A stretch of DNA of 64,000 bases, from NCBI GenBank assembly GCA_037355855.1, contig CM074758.1:6111001-6175000 (forward strand), in the 5' to 3' direction. Numbering within the stretch: position 1 is the stretch's first letter; each line of letters opens with the position of its first letter. The notes beneath the pieces were generated by a model, which searched no databases, was not told the origin of the DNA, and saw only the letters and a list, made by a program, of their open reading frames with translations. Below are positions 21,023 to 31,800 of this stretch, piece by piece. The position numbers and the translations under genes are program-made. The DNA is from Pseudo-nitzschia pungens. Its lineage: Eukaryota; Bacillariophyta; Bacillariophyceae; Bacillariales; Bacillariaceae.

Positions 21023-21923
21023 GGCCATCCGATGGTTTTTATTTTCGCGCGATTTTTGAGGACCGCGCGTAGCTATAACCGTTAAAACCGTTATAAGACG
21101 TTAAACTTATGCGTCTAAAAACTTTTTTAGACGCATAGTTATGCGTCTATTATTAGACGCATAAGCCACGATTATGCGTCTAATTTTAGACGCACAACTT
21201 ATGCGTCTAAAAATGTACTGAATGTGTGTACAATTCTACAGAGTTATGCGTCTAAAATTTTTTTAGACGCACAACTGGTCCAAATTAGCGTAGAACTCAG
21301 TAGTAAACTGAAGAATTTTTAGACGCATAACGCAAATACTTAACGAGATGGGAATGATTTCTTGAGTATGAAACGGGAATCTTTGTTTATCTTGATATTC
21401 GAGTAAGGTTATCCAATGAGTATCGAACTTTATGTGTTTCCTTGTACGTTGAAGATTCAGGACATCTTTGTTATATGTACATGAATATATATATAAGGCT
21501 TTCGTAGTCAACTTGCAGTTAAGTGTCACGATTTCGAGAATGACTCTTGTGCGTCTAAAACTTGTACCAGGCTACGTAGGATTATACAAGACAATGCGTC
21601 TAAAAATTTTTAGACGCATAATTATGCGTCATTATGCGTCTAAAACTTGTACCAGCCTGCGTACGATTATACCGGACCAATGCGTCTAGACGCATAATTA
21701 TGCGTCTAAAAAAATTTTAGACGCACAGTGCGTCTAAAGTTAGACGCAAGACGCATAGTTATGCGTCTAAAAACTTTTTTAGACGCATGATAGTTATGCG
21801 TCTAAAAACTTTTTTAGACGCATAGTTATGCGTCTAAAGTTAACGGCCATTAACGGTTGTTAACGGTTATAACTTTTCGCGCGGTCCTCAAAAACCGCGC
21901 GAAAATAAAACCATCGGATGGCC
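21023..21923. mobile_element. 901 bp fold-back element, GGCCATCCG termini, CTG target-site duplication
   Basis: About 60 bp terminal inverted repeats (GGCCATCCGATGG..., containing TTTTCGCGCG and GACCGCGCG, then TATAACCGTTAA) are flanked by CTG at 21020-21022 and 21924-21926. The interior holds more than ten copies of TTATGCGTCTAAAA or its complement TTTTAGACGCATAA, many placed head to head as perfect hairpins. No coding capacity. Confidence 0.85.
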
Positions 21924-22108
21924 CTGCTTGACTCCAATTGAAAGTGGTTATCCACTACTTCGTACTACGGATCGCCTAACAATTGAAATAAAAGTTTTCT
22001 TACCGGACTCGTACCAAAAAAAAAGAACCGTAACCCCCTGCTTAGAAAAAATTGACTCACAGTAAAGAGATCACTGAAAACCCTCAGACCGTCATAATTT
22101 CCATGTAT
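21924..22108. other. host flank between fold-back element and A2
   Basis: 185 bp without recognised features; it contains a short A-run near 22020. The left flank of A2 cannot be paired with a TSD because A2 lacks its 5' LTR. Confidence 0.5.
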
Positions 22109-22277
22109 TGCCATACCCCGGGTCTACTAGTGATTAGAATAGTAGTGATATGCAAATTGTGAGCTCTAAGGATTAGTCTATTGCTATTGGATCCGGTTGT
22201 CTCCAGAATCGGCGATTCTGTCGACTCGCTGATTCTCAGTCACGAGTGAACTCGTGACTGTATTCCGGTGCACGGCA
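22109..22277 (-). repeat. 3' LTR of A2
   Basis: 169 bp in minus orientation, ends TGCCGTGCACC...GGGTATGGCA. The inner side (22278-22290) is the purine-rich CATGGGGGAGCA seen also in A3. It is shorter than the 184-187 bp LTRs of A3 and A1 because of internal deletions. Confidence 0.9.
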
Positions 22278-22302
22278 TGCTCCCCCATGGTACTGTTACA
22301 TT

Positions 22303-23018
22303 TGGTTACTTCTCCAGTTTATTGCCATCCCTGCAATAATAGGGGTGGACTCTCCTGATGTTAACCCAGTCGGTTACAAAGGGAGCAGTTTCAATAGTTA
22401 CAGTTCCATTGTCATGGGCCTTGAGCACCTTGTAAGGTCCTTGCCGTGGGAAGGATAGTTTCGGAATAATGCCCTTCCTTTCCAGGGTGACATAATCTCC
22501 TTCTTTATAGACATGGGGGATCCGTTTCTGGTTCTCCCTGATATTGCTCTTGTGGATACTCTTCTGTTTCCTTGCTTGGATTGCTTCCCAATCCACTGGG
22601 AAATTCACAGGCATAAACATGTCCCTTCCAAACACCAATTGTGCCGGGGAGTACCCCAGGGTAGTATGGATGGCGCTTCGAATGGCGTATGCTGCCTTGG
22701 TAGTGAATTCCTCAAAGGGGTCCTTCTCATGGAGGTCCCTGTTTTCCAGGTTAAAGGACAATAGGCAGTCCTTTAGAACCTGATGGATCCTCTCCAACAC
22801 CGAGTTGGATTGCGGATTCCAAGCCCCACTGGGCTTTCTTTTCATCCCCATGTTGTCACAGAGCTCTTGGAACTCTGCCTTGAACTCACTTCCACCGTCA
22901 AAGCCAATTTCCTTTGGGCGCAGATATCTTGCTAGCCAGGTACTGTCCAACAAATGTTGAGTTTCTGCTGCGTTTGGTGAGTCCTTCAGGTGAGCCAGTT
23001 CAAACCATCCGGTTACTG
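22303..23018 (-). pseudogene. family A integrase, C-terminal two thirds (A2)
   Basis: It encodes from the second catalytic Asp region (IGFDGGSEFKAEF) through Glu (NPQSNSVLERIH) to the C-terminal basic part (YVTLERKGIIPKL, VNIRRVHPYYCRD). The open frame 22306-22953 is one of the best preserved integrase segments of family A here. Upstream it is cut at 23018 by TIR element 23019-24471. Confidence 0.9.
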
Positions 23019-23204
23019 GACCTTCCGGAACAAAGATAGTTTTCGATGCGCGGACCGCGCGATTTTTTATTGCAGTTAGTCATTTTGAGGGTATCCCCTT
23101 AAATTAATTATCTCCCCCAAAGAAACTCGCATTTTTTGGGATCGAATGGGACAAAAAAACTCGCATTTTTGCTCTGAAAAAAAAAACACGTATATACAGC
23201 AATA

Positions 23205-23295
23205 AATGCGAGTTTTCAGCACTAAAATGCGAGTTTTCATTAAAAAATGCGAGTTTTATTTTAAAAAATGCGAGTTTTATTTAAAAAATGCGAGT
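23205..23295. repeat. AAATGCGAGTTTT short tandem repeats
   Basis: About six units of an AT-rich 18-22 bp motif containing ATGCGAGTTTT. Inverted relatives (ACTCGCA...) lie at 23125-23170 and 24255-24375. Confidence 0.7.
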
Positions 23296-23544
23296 TTTCT
23301 TTGGAAAATGAGTGTTTTCAACAAAAATTTCAACCAAAAACTCGTAAAAAATAGAGGCGCAACAGCGGAGTCGATTTGTTTTAAAATAGAGGCGCAACGA
23401 CGCGGGAGTCGATTTGCTAAGAGAGGGTCAACGACGCGGGAGTCGATTTGCTAAGAGAGGCAAAATGACGTAGTCGAGTCGATTTGCTAAGAGAGGGGCA
23501 ACGACGCGGGAGTCGATTTGCTAAGAGAGGCGCAACAACGGAGT

Positions 23545-24010
23545 CGCGTCGATAATACAGGGGGGACAGCAAGCAGCAACGCGTTGATCATAATACAGGG
23601 GGGACAGCAAGCAGAGGCAAAATGACGGAGTCGATTTGCGAAGAGAGTGGCAAAGCAACAACGCGTCGATAATACAGGGGGGACAGCAAGCAGCAAGCAG
23701 CAACGTGTCGATATACAGGGGGGGGGGGACAGCAAGCAGCAAGCAGCAGCAACGCGTCGATAATACAGGGGGGGGGACAGCAAGCAGCAAGCAGCAGCAA
23801 CGCGTCGATAATACAGGGGGGGACAGCAAGCAGCAAGCAGCAACGCGTCGATAATACAGGGGGGGGACAGCAAGCAGCAAGCAGCAACACGTCGATAATA
23901 CAGGGGGGGGGACAGCAAGCAGCAAGCAGCAACGCGTCGATAATACAGTGGGGGGGGGGGACAGCAAGCAGCAGCAACGCGTCGATAATACAGGGGGAGG
24001 GACAGCAAGC
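23545..24010. repeat. G-run tandem array (~36-45 bp units)
   Basis: About ten units of the form CAACGCGTCGATAATACAG followed by a run of 6-11 G, then ACAGCAAGCAGCAAGCAG. The G-run length and the number of AGCAAGC steps change from unit to unit, as expected from replication slippage. The long cysteine/leucine-rich frames read through it are artefacts of the repeat. Confidence 0.88.
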
Positions 24011-24474
24011 ATAATTTTAATTAAGCACCTCTCTTAGCAAATCGACTCCCGGGTCGTTGCGCCTCTCTTAGCAAATCGACTCCGTCATCGTTTCGCCTCT
24101 ATTAACAAATCGACTCCGCTGTTGCGTCTCGACTCAGCTGTTTTGCCTCTATTAGCAAATCGACTCCGTCGCCGTTGCGCCTCTATTAACAAATCGACTC
24201 CGTCGTTTTGCCTCTATTTTAACAAATCGACTCCCTCGTCGAAAAAAAATTTTGCAAAGAAAACTCGCACTTTTTCTGTCCGTTGAACGAAACTTGCATT
24301 TAATGCGAGTTGAAGTCCCGTGAAAACTTGCACTTTTTGGTCTCGAAAAAAGTGCGGAAAAAAAGTGCAAGTTTATCCCCCTAAAATTGTGCTCCAAAAG
24401 GGGGATGAGCATTGACCAGGTCGACTTAAAATCGCGCAGTCTGCGCGAAATATTTTCAGTTCCGGAAGGTCCTG

Positions 24475-25365
24475 GGTCCACCATGGTGAGAACATGGATG
24501 TGGTAGTCTTTACCATCTTTATTGTGGAAAGTTGCCGGTCCCCAGAGGTCCACATTGACCCTCTGCCACTTGGTAACCTCAGCTGCTTTCTCCGGTAGTA
24601 GTTGGCCACTCTTTTTGAACACCTGGCACGTGTGACAGTGTTTACAGAGGTCCTGGACGTCCTTTCGAAGGCCTTTCCAGGTGAACACTGACCGTATGCT
24701 CTGTTCCATTCTCTTTTCTCCGGGATGGACCAGCATGCTGTGGTACCATTCCATAACCCTTTCCTTGAGTTTGTCAGGAATCAGAATCTTCCCTTCTTTG
24801 TGGATTAGACTGTAACCTTCCACCATTTTGGTGGTTAGTCGATCGTCTTTTTCCAGAGCACTTGTGATCTCTGTGTCCTTTTGTTGGTAGAACTGGATCA
24901 TATCCGGGGCAAGTGGGAATGCACTATTGCCCTGGAATTCTTCCGGCGCTTCTCCAAGTGGGAATAGGAGTTGCCAGAGGTGCTCTTCCTCATCCGCGTA
25001 GGTGAGGGGCTTATTTGGTGGTAGCCATTCCACTGTGTCTGCTGGATCATCAGTGATGTCCAGTCGAGATAGTGCATCTGCTGCGTCATTGTCTTTGCCA
25101 CCAACATGCTTGACTACTGGATGGAACTCCTCCATAAGGAGTCTCCACCAGACCATCCTTTGAGTGGGCATCTGCTGATAGAGCAGATTGAGGTGGTCAG
25201 TGTGGATAATTACATCATCTTGTCCTTGTAGGATTCCTTCGAACGCTTTTAGTCCCTCCACTATGCCGAGGAGTTATTTTTCTCCTACAGTGTAGTTAAG
25301 CTGCGCCGAATTCAATTTCCTTGTGTAGAAACCAAGGGGCTTGCCATCTTGGCATACAGTTGCTC
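24475..25365 (-). pseudogene. family A RNase H end and integrase N-terminal part (A2)
   Basis: Minus-strand frame from RNase H (VIIHTDHLNLLYQQMP, near 25190) through the connection region to the integrase zinc-binding motif (SMLVHPGEKRM, CKHCHTC) and the first catalytic Asp (VNVDLWGP, near 24560). A stop occurs at about 25262, in the sequence for REKELLG, and a short deletion follows KKSG. Cut at 25365 by A3 and at 24475 by the TIR element. Confidence 0.9.
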
Positions 25366-25549
25366 TGCCGTGCACCGGAATACAGTCATGAGTACACTCG
25401 GGACTGGAATAAAAGTAAGATTGGAATCAGTGAGTCTCTGTATCGCTGATTGGAAGACTGCTGGAAAGCAATAGCAATAGACTAATCAATAGTTCTCACA
25501 ATTTGCATATCACTACTATTCTAATCACTAGTAGACCCGGGGTATGGCA
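25366..25549 (+). repeat. 5' LTR of A3
   Basis: 184 bp, TGCCGTGCACC...GGGGTATGGCA; its partner is 51615-51798. Confidence 0.95.
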
Positions 25550-25550
25550 T

Positions 25551-25562
25551 GATTTTAAAATC
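25551..25562 (+). promoter_or_regulatory. 12-bp perfect palindrome at primer-binding position (A3)
   Basis: GATTTTAAAATC begins one base after the 5' LTR and is self-complementary. No TGG start of a tRNA primer site is seen. Family B has a different 12-bp palindrome in the same place. Confidence 0.65.
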
Positions 25563-26312
25563 AAGCTGAGCGCTGATGACCAGGAGCAGAAAGGGACCGA
25601 TTGATCAAAAAGGACCAACGAGACCGAAAGACTGCCAAAAATGGAGGCGCAAAGAAGCAAAACAGGGAGAAGGATATCCAGTGTCTGCAGCACTAAGGAA
25701 GACCAACCCCAGCAGCAGTTAGCACCATTAGATGGAGCAGCAGCAGCAACAGAGACACCTAAGGACCTAAACAGGACCATGGTCGACAACAGAAATAATC
25801 GAAAAATACAAAAATATGTGCTGAAAAAGTGACACATAATCCAGTGAATGGACTAATTGGACCAACACTGAGTGGATGGAAAGACCGAAGAGGGTATATG
25901 CCAACCAAAACCAAAAAATACGGATATCCGGATATCTGGAAAAGTATATAATAAATACCCAAACACCACTAATCCCACGGGACAACGGGAAGTGGGACCG
26001 GCCCGGTGATTGCTTAATAGAGAAGCAACGCCAGAGAACCACGGGAATCAAATCCCACCAAATAAAAAACAGAAACAACTCCGGGGAACCACAGGATTCC
26101 CGGGAACTAAAGAGAGAAACAACTCCCACCACTGTACAAACCAGGGGGAAAAAAATCAGTTACAACACGAGTTATCACGAGAGCAACAAAAATCCAGCAA
26201 GAAAAACTGGAGGAGCTGGAGCAATCATTCTTGCTCAGTTTCAACACAAAGCAACAAGATAACAGAAATAGTGTAACTAAATTAAAATTAATAGAAAACT
26301 GATTAACCCACC
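25563..26312 (+). other. untranslated leader of A3
   Basis: About 750 bp between the LTR and gag, purine-rich on the plus strand. It holds several short frames but none with recognisable homology; it presumably includes packaging signals. Confidence 0.5.
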
Positions 26313-27722
26313 ATGGCGTCTAAAGGAACCAAACTGAAACCCTTCAACTTCACATGAGAGGACTGGCCGGAGGATGCCACCACCGTGAAGATGAGTATAG
26401 ACAGTGAGAAGGGCAGCATTGCGTTCAGCGACTACCTGAAAGTCCTCACCGGCACTGAAAGACCAGAACTCTTCATTATCTGGAAGAGAGACTTCAACCA
26501 GAAGATTGCTGGCAATGACAAAGTCCAAGGAGACCAGAAATTGGATGTCCTACAGCGGATCCTCGCCAATGAGGCACTATCCCTTGTCCAGAGGGCACTT
26601 GCCCGGTCCTACTATGCAGAACCAAACCACAAAATACACAACAACAAACTGGTCCAGAAAAAGATCCAGGAGATTGAAAAACTCGATCAATCAACCAAAG
26701 AAACTCCCTCTGGGACACCCAAGGAGACAGCGACAGAGGAACCCACTCCAGAAGCAGACAAAACCAAACCGACTGCTACGGCAAAATCGGATGAGGAAAC
26801 AGAGCCAGAAGACTTCACAGCTCCAATCCCCAAGAAAAGCGTACCAACCGCCCTCACCCAGTACTACCAATCTGAGGAGTACAAGAAGGATGTCATCGAG
26901 GAATGCATGCATGTCCTCAAGCTCAAAATCTTTGGCAATGACACGAATGGGAAACGCTCGTATATCCTCCTCTGCAGATTCATGCGGGGGATGCGAGTGG
27001 AACTGAAATATGGCATCCGAGCCTGGGCTAATCGAATGACCGAACTACAGAGCTACCTCCCAGAATGCCTCTGGGAGTGCGGCAATGATCCGGTAGAAGC
27101 ACCTACCAGCTTCACAATGGCAGAAATGAAGGAAATCCTGGATTCCAACATGACACACGCCCAACGAGAGAAATTGGAACACATTGGATGGGACCTATAC
27201 ACCCACTCCTTCAACACCACCATCGACAAGCTCGAAAACCTGGAAACCACCATCCGGAAGGAGGAGGAACTCCAGAAGTGTATCACCGACCTAGAAAAGA
27301 AGAACGGCGGCGCCAAGAAGAACTCCAAGGCCACTTCTGGGGGAGGAAATGGAAAGTCTCCTGGCAAAAAGAAGCGCCCTATGGACAACGGCAACAAACA
27401 GCTTTGCAAAACCTGTGGCAAGATCCACGCCGGCAAATGCTGGAAACTAACCGGAGGCCCCTCCAAGAAGGGGAAATTTGACCGGGAAACCATCAACTTG
27501 CTCAAGGAGCATTTTGTGGCAAAAGAAGACTCAGACAATGAGCAACACTCCAAGCCACACTGGGGAAGGAACCTCTCCAACCATGAGTACTGCTATGTAC
27601 TGGCCACGGCCCAAGCTGACCATGAGGTCTCTGACAATGAGATTGATATCTCTGAGAAGGAACTCAAGGAATACAGAAGAAAGTACAGAAAGACCTTCAA
27701 AAAGAAAGGATCCCACAACTGA
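26313..27722 (+). pseudogene. family A gag (A3), one early nonsense codon
   Basis: The frame starts MASKGTKLKPFNF at 26313 after CCACC, a good eukaryotic start context. TGA at codon 15 (26355-26357) interrupts it, after which 450 codons are open. The region ~residues 115-175 is Thr/Glu/Pro-rich. The capsid-like part follows, then a Lys/Gly-rich stretch and one zinc knuckle CKTCGKIHAGKC (CX2CX3HX3C) near residue 370 that would bind RNA. It ends KKGSHN-TGA. Pol continues in the -1 frame with about 65 nt overlap, in contrast to the same-frame layout of family B. Confidence 0.85.
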
Positions 27723-28532
27723 ATGGTCAATACCATCCACACCGGACCCCGTATAATCAACAGATTTGCAGATGTCTGTGTGGAGGTACTGGACCACAAG
27801 GGAAGGGGAGGATGCTCCGGGGTCTACTGGACACCGGCTGCTCTAAATCCATCATCCTAAGGCATTTTGTTGATCGAAATCAACTAATGAACCGAGACCA
27901 GAGATCTGTCACCTATAACACCTATGGGGGCAAATTCCGAACCAAGTCTGCGGCTTCAGTGGGACTAAGATTGATAGAATTTTCAAACTCCAAGACCATC
28001 AAATGGACCTTCCAAGTGGATGAATACCATCATCACGAGGAACTGCCCTATGACATGATTATAGGATCAGATCTAATGGCACAATTGGGACTGGATATCA
28101 AATACAGCTCACGAACAATTGAATTGCAGGGTGACTCCATTCCCATGAAGGGAATGGGGGAGCTCGCTGACCCGGACAAATGTGAGGCAGTATTCTTTGC
28201 CAACACACAAAGTCCAATCCTCCAACAGGAGGAAGAGAGGCAATCCAAAATTCTGGATGCAGATTACTCCAAAGTCGATATAGACGCTATGGTCAACAAC
28301 CTGGAGATCACAGACGCATCCAAGGAAGCCTTGAAGAAAACATTGAAAAAGTTCCCCACTCTCTTTGGAGGAGGTCTGGGACTACTCAAAAACATCTAAC
28401 CGGTATCCATTGAACTTCAACCAGGGGTCAAACTGGTCCGGCAAAGGTACTACTCTGTGCCCCATGCCTTTGAGCAAGCACTCAGAAAGGAAATCAACAG
28501 GCTCTGCGATATCGGAGTCCTGGAAAAACTCC
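27657..28532 (+). pseudogene. family A pol start: protease and reverse transcriptase N-terminus (A3)
   Basis: The frame is open from about 27657 and overlaps the end of gag by about 65 nt in the -1 frame. It has a retropepsin-like aspartic protease (GLLDTGCSKS near 27820) with the second motif YDMIIGSDLM. A linker follows, then the reverse transcriptase start (VPHAFEQALRKEI, DIGVLEKL). TAA at 28397-28399 replaces the Glu seen in A2 (KNIEPVS). Cut at 28532 by B2, which duplicated ACTCC. Confidence 0.88.
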
Positions 28533-28572
28533 TGTGACGGGCTAGCGTAGCTAGCAGTCACGATTGAATAAT
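28533..28572 (+). repeat. 5' LTR of B2, first 40 bp (split by LINE 1)
   Basis: Begins TGTGACGGGCTAG. The last 21 bp (TAGCAGTCACGATTGAATAAT) are repeated at 41271-41291 as the TSD of LINE 1. Confidence 0.93.
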
Positions 28573-28600
28573 AATAATATACGTATTTAAATAACTTTAA

Positions 28601-28642
28601 TCACCAAAGGTGAAACTAAATTACTCAGTCTGTAACCAGACT
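28601..28642 (-). other. 3'-terminal hairpin pair of LINE 1
   Basis: On the minus strand AGTCTG-GTTA-CAGACT (28642-28627) is followed by TCACC-TTT-GGTGA (28613-28601), about 30 bases before the tail. Both are also found in LINE 2 and, with a compensated base pair, in the NA-LINEs. Likely recognition structure for the reverse transcriptase. Confidence 0.7.
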
Positions 28643-28867
28643 TTAACGTCGCCTCCATCATAGAGTCAGGACCCCAAGTGGCAGAACGACAAATTTTCAA
28701 ACAAACCTTGAACATCAAGCAGGGAAAAAGACAAACAAGTCCCACAAAATAGGGACTTGAGAGAAAGTGAAATGGGAATGTGGATATTGGGATAAGAGCC
28801 AGTATCAAAAGGGATGGGACAGGATAAGAAGCAGGAACAGAAGACAAAACCAAGGTACAAAGTGTAA

Positions 28868-31800
28868 TCAACCCTGAGGTCCAGTAAGCCAGGCTCTGAG
28901 AAGAGCAGCCTCTTGTTGGTATGGCTGCACTGGTGGGACAGGCGCTGCATATTGCTTCCTTGCAAGGTGGATGGTTGCAAGCCACTGCCGCTTGGCAGTC
29001 AGGGTGTAACCTTGTAGGACGTGGAAAGGGGTTTGTAACAGGGAGTGTGACTGGGGAAGTGCACCAGCTGCACCAATTGCCAATTCTGAAGTGATGGAAG
29101 CATCAAGAGATTGGTGTTGTTCAGCATCCAGGGTACCCCCAGGACCATGGAGTCGTTCATTTCTGTAGGTCCAAAGATCCCAGGAGGTAAGAAAGAACTG
29201 ATGGATGATAGCTGGAGCCCAACGTTTGGGAGAGCGCTTGCTTCCAATGTGGGAGTAGTAGTCAGCCTGAATTTGGTACCAGCGAGGAGACCACCTACCA
29301 AGAAGCCAGTTGTGCCAGCCAATAGTCCTCTGTGCCCTGACAGCAGACGCAATTGCAAGTGAGTAGGATGATGGATAAATGGTCTGGCCATTCCGAACTC
29401 TGGTGAGAAGATCCACAATGGCAACAACCAATGATGGATCAGTTTGTTCAACTTCAAGCCTCTTCTGCAGGGGTCCCTTGAAAGCTGACACACTGTGCTG
29501 TACTGCCCCAGTGTCCTTGCAGGAGAGCACATGAGAAACCTTCTCGTTGTCTGCATCACACAATGGGCACCTGGAGTGATCCTGATACTGGTAGTGAAGT
29601 AGTTGGTTGCCAACACCAATGCATCCAGAAGCAAATTTGACAAACCACCGTTGCATGCCAGGAGGTAATCGCTTGAAGGCAGACAGATGGGCACACCAAT
29701 GGATGGAACTCAAAACAGGTTGTGGAATGGGAATATCATGGTGGGTCTGCCAATATTTAAGAAGAGGAGGACCAGAAATGGCAACATGCAGAGCATTCTG
29801 ATCAAACCTTGAACACTTGCATCCATTGAGAGAAAATGCCCAAGGCTCAAACACAAGTCTGGGAGAGTGATGGGCCGAAGCTCTATGAACAGAGAGAAAG
29901 GCCTTTGCCATGCTGTCAACCTGATGATTGCGAAGGGCCCACCAATCAAGAAAGATTCCAGCTTGATGGCCCTGAACCCACTGAAAGTGCACAGAGATTG
30001 GCAGGGCAGAAATCATGTTTCTGATGACATAAACATAATCAAAAGACTTCTGGGAAATAACCAAAGGCCAAGATCCCTGAGCCTGTTTGAGAGCTGTGGC
30101 ACCATCCAGAGCAATAGTGATAGAGCCAGAAGCAATATCAAAAAGATTCACCAGAGCAGTGCAACAGGTGAGAACTCCAATGATACCCGCCAGTTCACTC
30201 CTGTAGGATGACTGATCCTCAGGGGATCCACTGACAAAATTACAGCCAGTGAGGAACAATGAAGCAGTCTTGGTGGAGGTATTGGGTGACAAAATGAAAG
30301 CAGAAGTTCCTCTGAGAAGGTCCGGATCAAATGAACCATCACATACAGCACTGGCAGTACCATTCTGAATAGCATCAACAAGGGTCTGACAGCCAGCCTG
30401 TGGTAGGGAATATTTGTGGAGAAGTACTCTAGGAGACGCACAGAGTGAATCAAAGGCATCTGCAGGGGAGGCTGGAAGAGAATCAAATGGATTGTACTCC
30501 AGAGGATCCATGTCAGGAGGTTCGGAAACAAAGGCTGAGGACCCAACAACGCGTACAACTTGTCCGCAAATAACAGGGCAGACAAGCACATCAGCACAGG
30601 CTGGTTTGTAAGAAATGAGTTCAGAAGTGACCCTGTATCTGCCCCTGCCCTGGGAGGTGCTCACAATCCAGCCAGTAGAAGTTTTGAAGAATATTCTGTT
30701 GGTGGATGGAGACAAAAACCAAGGCCAGAGAGAAGCTGTCTGGGGAAAGAGCCAATGCCCAAGATGAAAAGAGGGAGCCAGTGCCCTGGCTGCAGGGGGT
30801 GGACAGGGGGGAAGAAAACAGGTCTGAAGTGCCTTAGTCCATAAGCGCTTTGCTGCTGGAGGCCAAGATGGAGGACATCGCGGCCAGTCAAGATGATCCC
30901 TCAAGTGATTGGAGGAGGTCAGCTGGAAAGCCATGGGAGAGAGTCTTTTTCCATCTGGAGTACAAATGTCAGCAAGGGAAATAGCCTTGAGGGACATGCG
31001 CATGTGATTCAAGAGGGACAAGTCAGCACCTCTGAAGCCAGAGTTGACAAAGGCTTGCATGAGATAACAGTCATTGGAACGTAACAGAGGAAGATCTGGG
31101 AAGTCTTCAAACAAGCTCACAGGGTGAACAGAGAAAAACTTCCACACATGTTTGTACCAGCAAGGAGTGACATAGGAAGCAAAAGGATGATATGGTGTGA
31201 CACCAAGATGGAGAGGAATGCCAAGTTCGAGCCGTAGAGACTCAGCAGTTAGCCTGAGAATCCTACCAGTTTGTGAGGACCTGACAGATTCCTGAAAGAG
31301 GGTGGCAATATGACTGAACTCTTGGAGGAGGTATGGATGGATGAATCCAAAGCCCTGATAGAGGGAAGGACCATAGAACACATGTCTGGGAAATGTCCGT
31401 GACATCCCTGCTTTATTCAGCACAGGAACAAGAGCTGGGTGAATTATCTTAGTCCAAGTGGCCTCATCAAGTTGCGTGACAGGCATGGGGTATTCAACAG
31501 ACTTCATGAAAGAATACTTGAAGGTGTAGAGGGATGCGCGCTTCTCACACTTGGAAGCCTTGAGCTGAGAGCCAAAAGACTGAGACTGTGACTTCATGTG
31601 AGCAATCTGTGCTTCCTCATTGCCATCCATGGAGATAAAAACCCCAAGAGTCTTGTCAGCATGGTCAACTTCAAAACGATCCAGGGTAGCGCGATTGCCA
31701 TTCTTGTCAGCAACTGAGAAGTCACCAGGCATGTCAGCAATGGAGCGATAATCCCAACCGGATCCATTCCATTTGAAATCAATCAAATAACAGAAGGATT

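Larger units (their letters stand above)
23019..24471. mobile_element. 1453 bp TIR element in A2, GACCTTCCGGAAC termini, CTG target-site duplication
   Basis: The 13 bp terminal inverted repeats GACCTTCCGGAAC lie at both ends and CTG is duplicated (23016-23018, 24472-24474). Just inside each end is a GCGCGNACYGCGCG palindrome followed by ATTTTT. The interior is itself inverted: GAGTCGATTTG units on the left and their complements on the right flank a G-rich tandem array. No protein of its own is recognised; it is related in layout to the 21023-21923 fold-back element. Confidence 0.8.

Noticed and set aside
23487..24012. Cys/Leu-rich frames of 129-173 codons
   Set aside because: They translate the G-run tandem array and have no independent support.
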